Shown: one piece after another, positions 46,341 to 57,880 of the stretch
How positions within the stretch are numbered: the first letter of the stretch is position 1
Layout: each line of letters opens with the position of its first letter
NCBI RefSeq assembly: GCF_902635505.1
Contig: NC_045427.1
Location: 130,020,960 to 130,084,959 of the forward strand
Direction of reading: 5' to 3'
Length of the DNA stretch: 64,000 bases
Origin: Sarcophilus harrisii
Taxonomy: Eukaryota > Chordata > Mammalia > Dasyuromorphia > Dasyuridae
The notes under the pieces: model-generated
Databases searched by the model: none
Told to the model about the DNA's origin: nothing
What the model saw: the letters and a program-made list of their open reading frames with translations, nothing else
Position numbers and translations under genes: made by a program

Positions 46341-46980
46341 TTTGCCTTATTAAGAACAAGTCATTTAGCCTGTAAAATGGGTATAACATTCTTAGTAACT
46401 ACTTTGTAGAATTGTTGTGGGAATCAAATGAAATGAAGAAACGTAGATTATTTTTCAGTAGTTTACCTTATGTTACATAAATGTAGCAGTTATTGCTTTA
46501 TTAAATAGATTTGGAGAGGAAGGTGGTGTATTTTTCCTTTGAGCATGTGGTGGACAGCTAGGTGCCACAATGGACAGAGCTCTGGTCCTGAAGTCTGGAA
46601 TACCTGAATTCACATTTGGATTCAGTCGTTTCATAGCTCTAGTAGCTAGGTGGCCTGGAATCATCTTTCTGAACTCAAATTCATATTTAGACACTTATTG
46701 GCTATGTGAATTTTGGGAAGTCACAGAACACTGTTTGCCCAAGTTTCCTTATCTATAAAATGAACTGAAAAGGAAACAGCAAACCACTCCAGTAGCTCTG
46801 CCAAGAAAATCCCAATTGGGATCACAAAGAGTCGGATATGACTGAAATTACTTATTAGCTTAATGACTGTAGCTAAGACACTGCCTTAGTTTCCTTAATC
46901 ATAAAATTGGGATAACAGCATCTCTCTGTCTCAGGGTAATTTTGATAATATTTGTAAAATGCCTGACACTTAGCAACTTT
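46340..46980 (+). mobile_element. MIR - Mar1 - MIR cluster
   Basis: MIR-type sense 46340-46500 (agcctgtaaaatgggtataa, gggaatcaaatgaaatgaag). Mar1-type SINE 46550-46852 with an internal partial duplication (a tagctaggtgg word appears at 46556 and 46644), ending 'gtcggatatgactgaaat'. MIR-type 46858-46980. Confidence 0.65.
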
Positions 46981-47059
46981 TGTTTCCTTCCTTCCACATT
47001 ACTAGGGTATCAGAGTAGTAACTATAGAGTTTTTTACTCTTTTTTAAAATAACAGTTTC

Positions 47060-47560
47060 AACTTATCTAAATTCTAAATATGCTTTTTCATGAATTTAAC
47101 TTTATACAACAAAAAGGTTCTTCAGAACCTTTCATAATTTAAAAACAGTTTTGAACAAAACCCAATAACTGTCAGTTATTTCTTTATCTCCCCCTTCCCA
47201 TCACTTTGATTGGTCACTCACATAATTATGCAATTTTTTTGCAATCGTGTATTCTGCTAGGACTATTTGCTTTGCATTTTTAATTTTGTATATTTCTATA
47301 TATTTATGAAATTTGTAATTTTTAATTGGAATTAATGATATACAATATTATTTAGCCAGACCCTAGTTATTGGATTCATGTTGTTTCCAGTTTGTTACTA
47401 TTAATTATAATTTTTAATATACTTATTGGATTTTATCTTCTCTTTTTAATTATATTCTTGGGGTATATTTTCACTAGTGACTTTACTGGGACAAGAGGCA
47501 CTATCCATAATGTAACTTTACTTATGGAATGCCAGGTAAGTCAGGTCCATTTTAGAAGTC
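47060..47560 (-). mobile_element. Old L1 ORF2 end, antisense
   Basis: Words such as ttgtttccagtttgttacta, cttggggtatattttcacta and 'ctgggacaagaggcac' follow the antisense order of L1 ORF2 C-terminus. Confidence 0.5.
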
Positions 47561-47984
47561 TTAAATGGGGATTAATTGATCATGGCTCAAGAATGGTTCT
47601 TTTCAATCAGTTTTCAGTGATATCAGACAAGATTTTCAGGGTAAAGGGTAAATAATGAGTAGAAAAGTCTGTCTATCTATATACACACATCTACTTAAAT
47701 AAGTGGTGAGTAGAAAGATATATACATATGTGTATATTTGTATCTATACCCAGGTATGTGTGTATGTTTGTATATTGATGAGTTGGCTAGAACATTTAAT
47801 AAGGAAGGATGAAAATTGGGAAGGGACAGTTAGTTACATAACCTACCTTACAGGGTTGTTATGATGAAAGTGTTGTGGGGGAGGGGACTGAAAAAAGGAA
47901 GAGTAAATTGAGGGAGGTGATGATCAGAAGCAAAACACTAGTGATGAGGGAAAGGGTGAAAGGAGAAACAAAAGAAAGTGTTAT

Positions 47985-48380
47985 TTAACTGTGAACAATT
48001 AGTACTATTATTATCATCCTCATTTTACAAATGAATAAACCAAGAGTCAGAATTTAAGTGAGTTGCCCAATTTCGTATCACTAACAATAATAGCTGACAT
48101 TTATCTAGCACTTGAAAGTGTGCAAAACTCTTCTTTTGACATATAATAATATATGATTTGATCCTCAACACAACTCAGTGAGGTAATTGATATTATATCA
48201 TTTTTACATATGAGGAAACAGGTTCAGAGAAATTAGGTTTATGTTTAAGGTTGGATTCAAACCTGGAGCTTTCTGATTTCAAATCCAGCACTTTGTCCAC
48301 CATGCTGCTTATTTAATAAGTATCAGAGGTAGGATTTGAACCCAGATCTTTTGATTGAAAAACCATTGAGCTTTCCTATC
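47985..48380 (-). mobile_element. CORE-SINE inside another CORE-SINE
   Basis: Outer pieces 47985-48080 and 48300-48370 (ttttacaaatgaataaacca; gtaggatttgaacccagatc) surround an inner copy that begins taacaataatagctgacatt and ends 'ccagcactttgtccacc'. Confidence 0.65.
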
Positions 48381-48689
48381 TGCCCAGATGCCTTTCTATC
48401 ACTGTTGGCCCACTTAAACACTAGTCATCATATTATTTGATTTAAAAAAAAATTATCCTCTCTTTGACTTATTCCTTAATGGAGGGAAAACCTAGTCCAA
48501 ATAAATTCATACAACAGAAGATATTTGAAACGTCAGTATCTTAGAATCTTGGAAGATAAGGGAAGCCTTGGTAATTCATGGAATCACCAATTTAAGTCAG
48601 ATTTTTCATTGCTCTGGTTTACAATGTGCTATGCCCTTGTCTTTAACAGAAGACTTAGCTTTCAACAAAGAGCATGAGTGGGAGAGCTA

Positions 48690-49390
48690 AACTGTTTCCT
48701 AGGGCATAATATTAAATGGCTAGAATTGAGCATTTTGAAAAGGAAATGGATCCTCATCAAGAGCCAGCATGGTTTCACCAAGACAAAGACATCCTGGAAT
48801 AAACTCATTTCCTTTAGTGATGGAGTAAGTAGGATATTGGTCTAACTGGATTTCAGTAGAACACTTAACAGAAGTCTCTCATGCTAACCTTGTGGTTTAG
48901 CTAAAGAAATATAGACCAAACTATAGTGATAACTTACAATTCAGCACATTTAGAATTGGTTAAATGACTAGACCTAAAGAATAGTTGTTAAATGATCTGT
49001 CTTTGGTCCTGTGTTGTTGAACATTTTATCAGTGACATGGATGAAGACATAGAATTTATATTTACCAGATTTGCAGATGACACAGTGCTGGAAGAATGAC
49101 TAATGCACTGGATCACAGAATTAAGACCCACAGAGATTTTCATGGGTTCAAATGATAGGCTGAGTCTAATAAAATATTATTTAACAGAGGAAAAGATAAG
49201 AGATAAAGCCTGAGCTTTTCATTCCAAAAATCAAAGTAACAAATAGAAGACAGTGGTATTTGTGTCTGGATGACAGTTTTTATGAAAATGTGATAGGTGT
49301 AAAAATTATTGATTTAAATGTTAGATGAAGCATTTTTTTTGGACTCATTAGGACTATTTTACTTGGCCTTTATGTCAAGTTCACCAAAAG
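48690..49390 (+). mobile_element. CR1/L3 LINE reverse-transcriptase fragment, sense
   Basis: Frame-broken translation gives SQHGFT-TKTSWNK, LDFSR and then ISDMDEDIEFIFTRFADDTV at 49030-49092. This matches the CR1/L3 block LFNIFINDLDEG...FADDTKLGG with its catalytic DD pair. Old and non-functional. Confidence 0.8.
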
Positions 49391-49419
49391 AAAATTATTT
49401 GGTTATAGAACAAGCCTAG

Positions 49420-49640
49420 AGAAAATGGAGTTTGAATCCTCCCTCTACTATTGATTACAAGGTTGTGACTCCAATAAATCACTTCTCTGAAACTCAGTTT
49501 TTCCTTATGTAAAATGAGAATTGTTTGCTGAAAACAAAAGTTAAGTCATTGGCATATGAAGGCAGGGTAAGAAATTTCTCCTTCTAGAACGTGCTAAAGA
49601 ATTGTACAAAATACTATTATTGTTATTATTCCCATGTTTA
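49420..49640 (+). mobile_element. MIR-type SINE, sense
   Basis: gaatcctccctctactattg, ctctgaaactcagtttttcc, ttatgtaaaatgagaattg, near-terminal tactattattgttattattc. Confidence 0.55.
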
Positions 49641-49740
49641 TTTTAGCTAGAAATTGGACATTCAGAACTCAACATCAACTCCATAGATCTCTGCATATAA
49701 TGGGTGATCAATGTTGACTGACTAGTATATGGAGACATCT

Positions 49741-50633
49741 TTTTTTTTTTTTTCCCAAGCATAATTCATTTTTTTTTTTTAATTTAATAGCCTTTTAGTT
49801 ACAGGATATATGCATGGGTAACTTTACAGCATTAACAATTGCCAAACCTCTTGTTCCAATTTTTCACCTCTTACCCCCCTACCCCCTCCCCTAGATGGCA
49901 GGATGACCAGTAGATGTTAAATATATTAAAATATAAATTAGATACACAATAAGTATACATGACCAAAACGTTATTTTGCTGTACAAAAAGAATCAGACTC
50001 TGAAATATTGTACAATTAGCTTGTGAAGGAAATCAAAAATGCAGGTGTGCATAAATATAGGGATTGGGAATTCAATGTAATGGTTTTTAGTCATCTCCCA
50101 GAGTTCTTTTTCTGGGCATAGCTAGTTCAGTTCATTACTGCTCCATTAGAAATGATTTGGTTGATCTCGTTGCTGAGGATGGCCTGATCCATCAGAACTG
50201 GTCATCATCTAAGATTGTTGTTGAAGTATATAATGATCTCCTGGTCCTGCTCATTTCACTCAGCATCAGTTCGTGTAAGTCTCTCCAGGCCTTTCTGAAA
50301 TCATTCTGTTGGTCATTTCTTACAGAACAGTAATATTCCATAATATTCATATACCATAATTTATTCAGCCATTCTCCAACTGATGGACATCCATTCAGTT
50401 TCCAGTTTTTAGCCACTACAAAAAGGGCTGCCACAAACATTCGTGCACATACAGGTCCCTTTCCCTTCTTTATAATCTCTTTGGGATATAATCCCAGTAG
50501 TAACACTGCTGGATCAAAGGGTATGCACAGTTTGATAACTTTTTGAGGATAGTTCTAAACTACTCTCCAAAATGGTTGGATTCGTTCACAACTCCACCAA
50601 CAATGCATCAATGTCCCAGTTTTCCTGCATCCC
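49741..50633 (-). mobile_element. Young L1, antisense, 19-bp duplication, double poly(A)
   Basis: Perfect 19-bp repeats ctagtatatggagacatct (49722-49740, 50634-50652) flank it. The reverse strand encodes the last 104 residues of ORF2 (ARMFVAALFVVAKNWKL, CPSVGEWLNKLWYM, MEYYCSVRNDQQNDF). At the 3' end two poly(A) runs are separated by 15 bases (tgaattatgcttggg on the minus strand), which is not part of the sister copies. Confidence 0.95.
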
Positions 50634-50759
50634 CTAGTATATGGAGACATCTATAACAATAAGGGTTTCACATTTTGATAAAGTATGAGTTTGTGAAGAT
50701 GAAATGCTTCTCTAATTCATGTGATTTAGAGCTGTCACAGGCCAAATAAAACCCATTCT

Positions 50760-51400
50760 TCCCTGCACTCTCATTTGTGTTAGCTTAGACTTTTCACCTC
50801 TACATCACCCCAGCTCCAGGTCTTTACCTTTTTCCCCCTTCTCTCCTATGTATCATTTGTCACTTCTCTACAAGTGACTCTCAAATCTCTCTTTCTCTCT
50901 TCTATCAATTAGTCTTGTATTGCAGTGGACATCTTTATCCGAGTGTTCCATTGGAAACTTAAATGCATCATCATCTTCCCCTCTAAATTGCTATTCTTCC
51001 TTTAAACTTTACAATTTCTGTTGAAGATGGCCACATCTTCCCATTCACACAGATTGACAACCTCAGTGTCACCTTTCACTCTTCCTTCTCCTTTACCACC
51101 TATATTTAATCAGTTGCTAAGTCCCATTGATCTATATCTTTAACATCCCCTGCTTTCTAAGCTTGACCAAAGTCTAAGCCTATGTCCCTCTTGATTGAGC
51201 TATTTTAAGAACTTTCCAATTAATTTCCCTGATTCCAGCCCCTCCCCTCTCCAATCTAGTCTTCATATACCTGCCAGAATAATTTTTTTAAGGCAAGGGT
51301 CTGACCATGTCACTCCTCTCTTCACAGATTTTTGAGGGTCCCTATTGCTTTTAGAATTAAAAAAACACAAACCAAAAAACATATGCTTGTCATTTAGGGC
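50760..51400 (+). mobile_element. L2-type LINE region
   Basis: CT-rich sequence with ctgaccatgtcactcctctc and 'ttttgagggtccctattgct', similar to the L2 segment at 32250. Strongly diverged. Confidence 0.45.
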
Positions 51401-51865
51401 TCATCACTATGATGAGTGAAAGATGAAACAACTGGAGAAACAAAGGTTTGATCTTTGGAGCCATATCAATTTATTAAGCGGTGCTTGCCAATTGCTTGAC
51501 AATTCTGGAGCAGACCTCTTCAGTTTAGGCTTGGACCCTGAATACAGGTCTTAATTAATTAAAAATAATTAATAAAATAAGGGCAGTTAATGAAAAGGAA
51601 ACAATGCAAGATTAAGTAATCTGATTTTTAATTGGAGAAAAGATTTGGGACTTTTCCAAGTTGGAATGCCCTTTCTGAATTCAGAAAAAAAGAGGTTTCC
51701 CACTCTTCCCATGTATCTGTGAACATACAAAGGAATATGGAAACAATAGAATGGGATCAGTTTTCAGATAAGATGTATGGGCTGCATCAGATATATAATT
51801 GTGAGAAAACTCTTTGCTTCAGTTTTTGGAACTGAATGAAGTTTCTCATCAAAATAACCTAGAAT
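51400..51865. other. Unclassified HGSNAT intron 1 sequence
   Basis: No gene or recognised repeat. An open frame at 51632-51835 shows no known domain and no splice sites of note. Confidence 0.4.
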
Positions 51866-52057
51866 CAGGGATCCTCAAACTATGGCCCTCAGGCCAGATG
51901 CAGCAGCTGAGGATGTTTATCCCCCTCACCCAGGGCTTTGAAGTTTCTTTATTTAAAGGCCCACAAAACAAAGTTTTTGTTTTTACTATAGTCTGGCCCT
52001 CCAACAGTCTGAGGGACAGTAAACTGGCCCCCTATTTAAAAAGTTTGAGGATCCCTG
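51866..52057. mobile_element. hAT-type miniature DNA transposon, second copy
   Basis: Ends cagggatcctcaaact and agtttgaggatccctg. The body matches the reverse complement of the 18008 element and adds a ggcccacaaaacaaagtt segment missing there. 192 bp. The flanking 8-mers (cctagaat, atagatcc) no longer match well. Confidence 0.9.
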
Positions 52058-52299
52058 ATAGATCCTTGGGTCAGGATCTCTAAGTAGTAGGGAAGGTTGG
52101 TCCAGCTCCCCACCTGCACGGAACTAGGTTCAAATAATGCAGTAAGTTTTTCTTCCATTTCCCACAATTGAATAAACTTTTCTCAAGAGACAGAATTTTG
52201 ACTAGACTCATAATTGAATAGAAAGGGAATTGAGCTGGCTCCAGAACTGAATTACAAGATAGAGTCAATGTGGTTCATTCAGTTCCCACAATTAATTAC

Positions 52300-52760
52300 T
52301 TGCTGTCCTAATCCCCTCAATTCCCTCATTATCCATTCTATTTTTACCTTCCTTTCCAGAATTATGCTATATATTACTCATCTAAATTCCAGCCATATTG
52401 AACTATAGTTGTTAATGGATTTTGACATTCCATCTTCTGCCTGCCTATTTTTACATACATCTTCCATGCCTATAATATACTCCATTCTCATTTGTGCTTC
52501 TCAGAATACCCGATCTTTCTTCATGGCACAGCTTGAGTCCTGCTTCCTTCATGAAACCTTCCTTAATACTCCCTTCCATTTCCCTTCCCCATTAGTATAC
52601 ACTTTCTTTCTCTCTCTCTATAGCTTATGCTTAAATACATATGTATATTATACCCCTCTACTAGAATGTAAGCTCCATGAAGGTGGAATGATTTCTTTCT
52701 TTCTTTTTTGTACTATGTACTATGAATAGGACAATATTTAATTTATAGTAGGAATTTAAT
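52300..52760 (+). mobile_element. L2-type LINE 3' region
   Basis: catgaaaccttccttaatac, ctagaatgtaagctccatga, then a decayed terminal 'atagtaggaatttaataatg'. L2 order. Confidence 0.6.
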
Positions 52761-52945
52761 AATGTTAAATTGAAGTATAAAATGTGACAGGATATTCAAA
52801 GACTGGTATGGTGAGGAAGGAAGAGTCTCAGAATGAATTTTGAAAATCACTAGTTTGCAACCAACATTTCAATGTGTATAACTTTCCTGGAGGAATAATT
52901 CAATTTGTACTGTTTTCTTTCCTTTTGCATCTTAATTGGCACCAG

Positions 52946-53067
52946 ATGTAAACAAAAGAAAATTCCCTGAGTTGAAGATGGATCAGGCTTTATTAATTAT
53001 CCACTATGAACTTCACCATGGAGATGGAGATTTGAATGTCTACTGGCTTTCCGACCACTGTTATCAA
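52946..53067 (+). CDS. HGSNAT: HGSNAT exon 2
   Basis: Acceptor aattggcaccag (AG at 52944-52945), donor CAA|GTAAGC (GT at 53068). 122 bases, enters in phase 1 and leaves in phase 0. It encodes (D)[18 protein letters not shown], then HYELHHGDGDLNVYWLSDHC and YQ, the start of the luminal domain. The human counterpart reads [20 protein letters not shown] then LTVYWKSECCYH, from memory. The human Asn-Leu-Thr glycosylation sequon is DLN here, so that site appears absent. Cys in SDHCYQ is kept. Confidence 0.95.
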
Positions 53068-53234
53068 GTAAGCATATTCTTTTTTTTTTCAAGTAAGCAT
53101 TTAAAATTTTTTTATTTTATTTTAGACAAATGTATTCTTATTCCCAATGCTTGTTAGACCCATGTAATTCTTTAAGAATGAGTATTAGATTTTGAAGTCA
53201 GGAATACTTGAATTCAAATGTTGCCTTATAGTTG

Positions 53235-54335
53235 GTGCCCAGAACTATCACAATGCAAACTGCACTACAAAACTATAATCAGCAAAAAAAAATTGGGAGT
53301 AAGTAAGAAGTAAAGGAGTTGATCAATAGAACAGATCAAGTATACCGCATATAGAAACAAATGAGCACAGTAGCCTAGTTTTCTGGATAAACCTGAGGAT
53401 CTTATCTATTGGGGAAGAACTCACTATATGACTGAAACTATTTGGAAAACTGGGAAGTTGTCTGGTGGAAAGTAGATATAGACCAACATCTTATACAGTT
53501 CATCAAGATAAGCTTCAAATGGGTACGTGATTTGGAAATAAAGGATAACATCATAAAGAAATTAGAAGAACACAGGAATTACCTGTTAGATTTATGGGTA
53601 GTGGAAGAATTTATGAGCAACTAAGAGATAGGTTTGTATGAGATAAAACAGTTTTGATTATATAAAATTAAAAAGTTTTTCCACCAACAAAACCTGTGTA
53701 GCTAAAAATGAGAAGAGAAGCAGGAAATAAGAAAAAAAAAATCTTTGTAGCAAGTTTCTGTGATAATGTCTCATTTTTAAGGTATATAGTGAACTAATTA
53801 ACATTTTAAAGAATGTGAGCCATTTCTTGATTGATAAATAATCAAAGGATATGAGTAAATAGTTTTCAGATAAAAATAAATCTAAGCTATCAATAGCCAT
53901 ATGAGAAAAAGGCTCTGAATCACAAATAATTGGAAATATGCAAATTTAAACAACTCTTGAAGGTCTACTCAGCAGGATGACAAAATCGACAAAAAAGAAA
54001 ATAAATACTGGAAGAGCTCTGGGAAAATAAGATACACTAATATACTGTTGGTGGGACCACAAACTGGTTCCACCAGCTTTCTGGAAAACATAAAATATGG
54101 TTCAAAAGTTATTAAATAGTGTATATCCTCTGATCAAGTAATACTGCTACTAGATTTGTACCCCAAAGAGATCAAAGTAAGATTAAAGGGACGCATATGT
54201 GCAAAAATATTTATGGCAATCCTTTTTTGTGGTGGCAAAGAAATAGAAACTTAAGAGGTGTCCATAAGTTGGCAACAGCTGAACAAATTATGATGTATAA
54301 ATGTGATGGAAATCCATTTTTGTTCTTTGTATCCT
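53235..54335 (+). mobile_element. Old L1 ORF2 to C-terminus, sense
   Basis: ctatgtgactgaaactatttgg-type words, gaccaacatcttatacagtt, catcaagataagcttcaaat, caggatgacaaaatcgac, and at 54190-54290 the aaaaatatttatggcaatcc C-terminal block. About 1.1 kb, with many stops. Confidence 0.7.
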
Positions 54336-54374
54336 CAGCTCCTGGCACTTAATGAATGCTTGCTGACTGATTGA

Positions 54375-55030
54375 TAGATTGCCATATCCAAGTCTGTGGT
54401 GATAATATTTAATACACAAGGCTGAGTATAGGTCTCTGGGAGACTTCCTTCCAAGTTGCCATTGATGCCCTAATTAACGACCATTCTTTGTTTATGGCCA
54501 TTCAATAACTTCTAAATCTTCCTATGTTGTATTTTTTCTGTTTCATATTTCTCTATCTTTTCCAGAAGAAAAGCTCAAGATACGTCATTAAATACTTTGA
54601 TAGAATCTAGGCAAAGTAGCATTACTCTTCATTATCAGGCTAGAGAAATTGTCAGAAAAGGAAATAAAGTTAATCTGGCATGACTGGACTTGCTCTTGAT
54701 AAAGTCATACTGGATTGATTACTGCTTCCTTTTTTAGTGGTCATACTTTTGATTTATGTTAGAAGTTTTTGGGGAATCAAAAATCAAACTCAGTGGCCTA
54801 TGTTTTATAGTCCATCCTTTTAATCTTTGAGAAATTGGAATATTTGCCCTTCTCCGGTCCTGCAATGTGTCTCAAGTTCTTCCCAGTCTTTCAGAGATCA
54901 CCGCTGATGGCTTAGCAGTCATATCTGCTAGTTCTTTCCATTTTTATGATGTAGTTTATTTGGGTCAATTATTTGACTTGAACTTTTCAAGGGCAACCAG
55001 ATTTTTTTTTTTAACTGTTTTCTTACTTAT
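54375..55030 (-). mobile_element. CR1-type LINE, antisense
   Basis: Words in order: tttgatagaatctaggcaaa, gttaatctggcatgactgga, cttgctcttgataaagtcat, atttgcccttctccggtcct, agagatcaccgctgatggct. This is the antisense of a CR1 upstream RT region well known in reptile and mammal genomes. A short L2-type tail precedes it at 54340-54370. Confidence 0.65.
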
Positions 55031-55182
55031 CTAAGGCATTGATTGCCTATTAACTACTTTTTATACAAATTATACTTTTTGTATAGTTCTTTCTAGTCCA
55101 AAGGTCATTCTCTTCGTCAGAAGAAAACTAGGAATGGAACAGCTCTTTGTTTTCTCTGTTATAAGTTATCATTGTCTTATCC

Positions 55183-55605
55183 TGAAGTGGAAAAGCACCC
55201 CAAATGAGACCGTGAGAAATATAATCTTGAATCTTTGTAGTTAGAAATTTATTACTAGTTCTTCACTCCCTAATGCAGATGGTATTTTTAACAACCCAGA
55301 TGTGCTGTCCTGACAAACCCAAGACCTTGACAACCTGATAAGCTTCAAGAAATACTGCTTATTGCTGTCTGGGAATGACCCCCTTAGAGTGATAACTTTT
55401 TCCTCCTGCTTAAAATAGAAATTCCTTTTATTATGACAAACATTTTGATGTCTCTCTCTCTCCTTTCTATAAATATGTGGCCCTGAGGCCACTCATTACT
55501 GACCCCTTCAGTCTTGGTGTTGGGGGATCAGTCTTGGCCAGTAATAAACGCTCTTAAAACTTCATTGTTTTGGCTGCCCTGTTTTCCTCTCACCTGGGTA
55601 CTTCA
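55183..55605 (+). mobile_element. Solo LTR of an endogenous retrovirus (fossil)
   Basis: 423 bp with a perfect inverted pair TGAAGT...ACTTCA and a 4-bp target duplication atcc (55179-55182, 55606-55609). TATAAA at 55468 and AATAAA at 55543 give the U3-R-U5 layout. A different family from the 25977 group. It looks whole as an LTR; no internal region remains. Confidence 0.85.
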
Positions 55606-55794
55606 ATCCATCCTTAAATAGTGATTCTACCCCTTTTTGACTCTAGGCTGTTTCTTTTGATTATATAAGGTGTGTTCTCTGAGATTCTAGTCATGAATCT
55701 CATTCCACCAAGTCTTAGTGTTTCTTATTAATTAAATTTTCCTCTTTACATTAGAATCATTGATTTATCTTATTTATTACCCCTATTTAGTGCA

Positions 55795-55893
55795 TTTTTT
55801 TTCCTGAGGCAATTGGGGTTAAGTGACTTGCCCAGGGTCACACTATTAGGAATATTAAGTGTCTGAAACCAGATTTGAACTCAGGAGGACAGA
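55795..55893 (-). mobile_element. WSINE1-type SINE, antisense, head lost
   Basis: T-run, ctgaggcaattggggttaag, tgacttgcccagggtcacac, ending abruptly at gaactcaggaggac. Confidence 0.8.
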
Positions 55894-56160
55894 GTGAAAA
55901 TAGATTTCTACTATTATTACCAGGTCAACTAGTAGTTGTCTTAATACCTTTCAACAATGAATCACTATTTCTTCCTCTTCCTCTTCTGCTCATCCTGTGA
56001 CCCTTACTGGCCGATCTTTGATTTCAGAATCTTTATGTATCCACATTATCATTCCTTGGGAAATAGCCTTTCTTTTCAGAATATCTGTTCTACTCTCCTT
56101 TGGGAAGAATTTCATCCAAATTGCAAATCATATAATCGACTTCTGGTAACTTTATAGTAA
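55893..56160. repeat. Unclassified segment with a relative at about 61480
   Basis: ttctactattattaccagg, aatcactatttcttcctctt, cctgtgacccttac is loosely echoed at 61515-61590 (ctctactgttgttatcaag, ctctcttcctcctgtgacta). Probably two copies of an old repeat I cannot name. Confidence 0.35.
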
Positions 56161-56404
56161 TGTCTTATTTTTGTATTTCTAACCTTGCTTTAATTTTAAG
56201 TAAAAATTATTTGTATGGAAAATAAAATACTTCTATATTTTAAAATGTGTAAGTAACTATATATGGCTGGGGATAGTGGAAGAGAATTCAACAAATAGTA
56301 TTGTATCTGTTCATTGTAAACACTTAGATGAAAACAAGACCTGGTGGATGAAATTCATATCAGGATCCTTTTTAGTTTGATGTTAAAGTCCTTTAAGTAT
56401 ATGT

Positions 56405-56510
56405 GTGTGTGACTTATTCTTTGTGTGTATGTGGCTACTTTTTTGTGTGTACATATATACACAAAAAGAATTAATCACACAAACATATACACACATATAT
56501 GTAATCAAAA
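56405..56510. repeat. TG/CA-rich microsatellite-like stretch
   Basis: gtgtgtgtg, acatatatacacaaaaag and acacatatatg units. Confidence 0.7.
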
Positions 56511-56559
56511 ATATGAAGAAATATTTTCCAGAAGAAGAATCGTCAATTATTTTAAGTCA

Positions 56560-57478
56560 TGTGAATGAATGTTCCAAATCAATAACAAGAAAAATATAAA
56601 TCATTGTACACTCTGCAAATTGACAATAATTGGAAATAGTGTCGGAGGGATTGTGATAAATACACTGATGAAATTTTGAAAAGCAATTTGTAATTATGCA
56701 AATAAAGTAAATAAAATGTCCATATCTTTTGAATCAGAAACTATAATTAGATTTATTCTGAGGGAAACCATCAATAAGACGAAATTCTCCATACATTCCA
56801 AAATATTCATAGTAATCCCTTTTGTGATCATTAAGAATTTTTAAATAGTATTTTATTTTTCTGAATGTCTTTAAAGATAGTTTTCAACATTCATTTTTGT
56901 AAAACTTTGTGTTCCAAATTTTTCTCCCCCTCTTTCTTTCCTTCCCCTCCCCAAAACAGCAAGCAATCTGATATGTTAAATATGAGTAAGATAATTAAGA
57001 ATTGAAAACAAAGTAAATGCCCATCAATTGGGGAATAACTAAACAAATTGTGGTACATAAATGTAATAGAATATTTCTGTGCTGTAAGAAAGATGTGTAA
57101 TACATACAGAGAAGCATTGGCAAGTCTCTATGAACTGATGATACAAAGTAAGCAGAGCCAAGAAAATGCACAATAATTACAACAATGTCATTGAAAGAAC
57201 AACATGCCAAAAATTTAAAAGTGAATGCAGAAACATTTTAAATATTCAACCAGATTTGAATGAAGAGATAGAAGATGACACTAACCCACCCTTTTGTGGA
57301 GATGGGATCTCTGCAGGTGTTAAACACTTTGCACATGTTATCAGATTGTTTTCAATGTATTGACCAGGTGAGCTCTAAAAAATACTATTTGTCCATGGAT
57401 GATTCTCTGGGAAGGGGAGAAGGAGGGATACATGAGATAACTTTGATGTAAGAAGACATCACTAAAAACTTATTTTTA
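56560..57478 (+). mobile_element. Old L1 ORF2 end, sense, split by an inverted L1 tail
   Basis: C-terminal ORF2 words (aatgcccatcaattggggaa, taactaaacaaattgtggta) lie on both sides of the 56840-56993 insertion. A 3' UTR follows with ggaaggggagaaggaggga and a short A-tail at 57470-57486. Confidence 0.7.
56840..56993 (-). mobile_element. Short L1 tail in antisense, 10-bp duplication
   Basis: 'ctgaatgtctttaaagatag', tttgtaaaactttgtgttcc, ccccctctttctttccttcc, 'agcaagcaatctgatatgtt'. Perfect 10-bp repeats attaagaatt flank it (56830-56839, 56994-57003). Confidence 0.8.
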
Positions 57479-57540
57479 AAAAAAACAGCAAACTTTAAAA
57501 ATCCCCAATCCCCTTCCTTCTTGTGCTTCTATTTTTATAG

Positions 57541-57671
57541 TGCTTGTATCAGTTTCTGGTGTCCGTTCCAGTGCGTCTTGGACACCCTAGCATTGCAGCA
57601 GTAGCAGTGAGCACTCAGCACCCTGTCACCCTGCTTCTAAATGATACCTTGGAAAAGAAAGAGATTTGCCG
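57541..57671 (+). CDS. HGSNAT: HGSNAT exon 3
   Basis: Acceptor tctatttttatag; 131 bases, enters in phase 0 and leaves in phase 2. It encodes [18 protein letters not shown], then [20 protein letters not shown] and KKEICR. Human has [33 protein letters not shown] in the same place. The luminal sequon Asn-Asp-Thr is kept. The donor CG|GTCTGT is weak. The next intron is only 209 bases. Confidence 0.93.
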
Positions 57672-57880
57672 GTCTGTACCTTCTTTGATGTTGACTTATC
57701 TAAATAAAATCTACATTTTCTCTCCACCCTCCTCATACCTTTTTCCTTCCCTTTCAAAACGCATCTCCATGTTGTTCTTGGTCTCCAGCAGTCATACTCC
57801 TCAGCAATGAACATATCTGTCAAATTCCAACTGTTTCTGAAATTTAAAAAAAATTTGTTATTTTCCCCAATTCTTTGCAG

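Noticed and set aside
50192-50506. A 104-codon minus-strand gene
   Set aside because: It is the C-terminal end of L1 ORF2 within a truncated L1 flanked by a 19-bp duplication.
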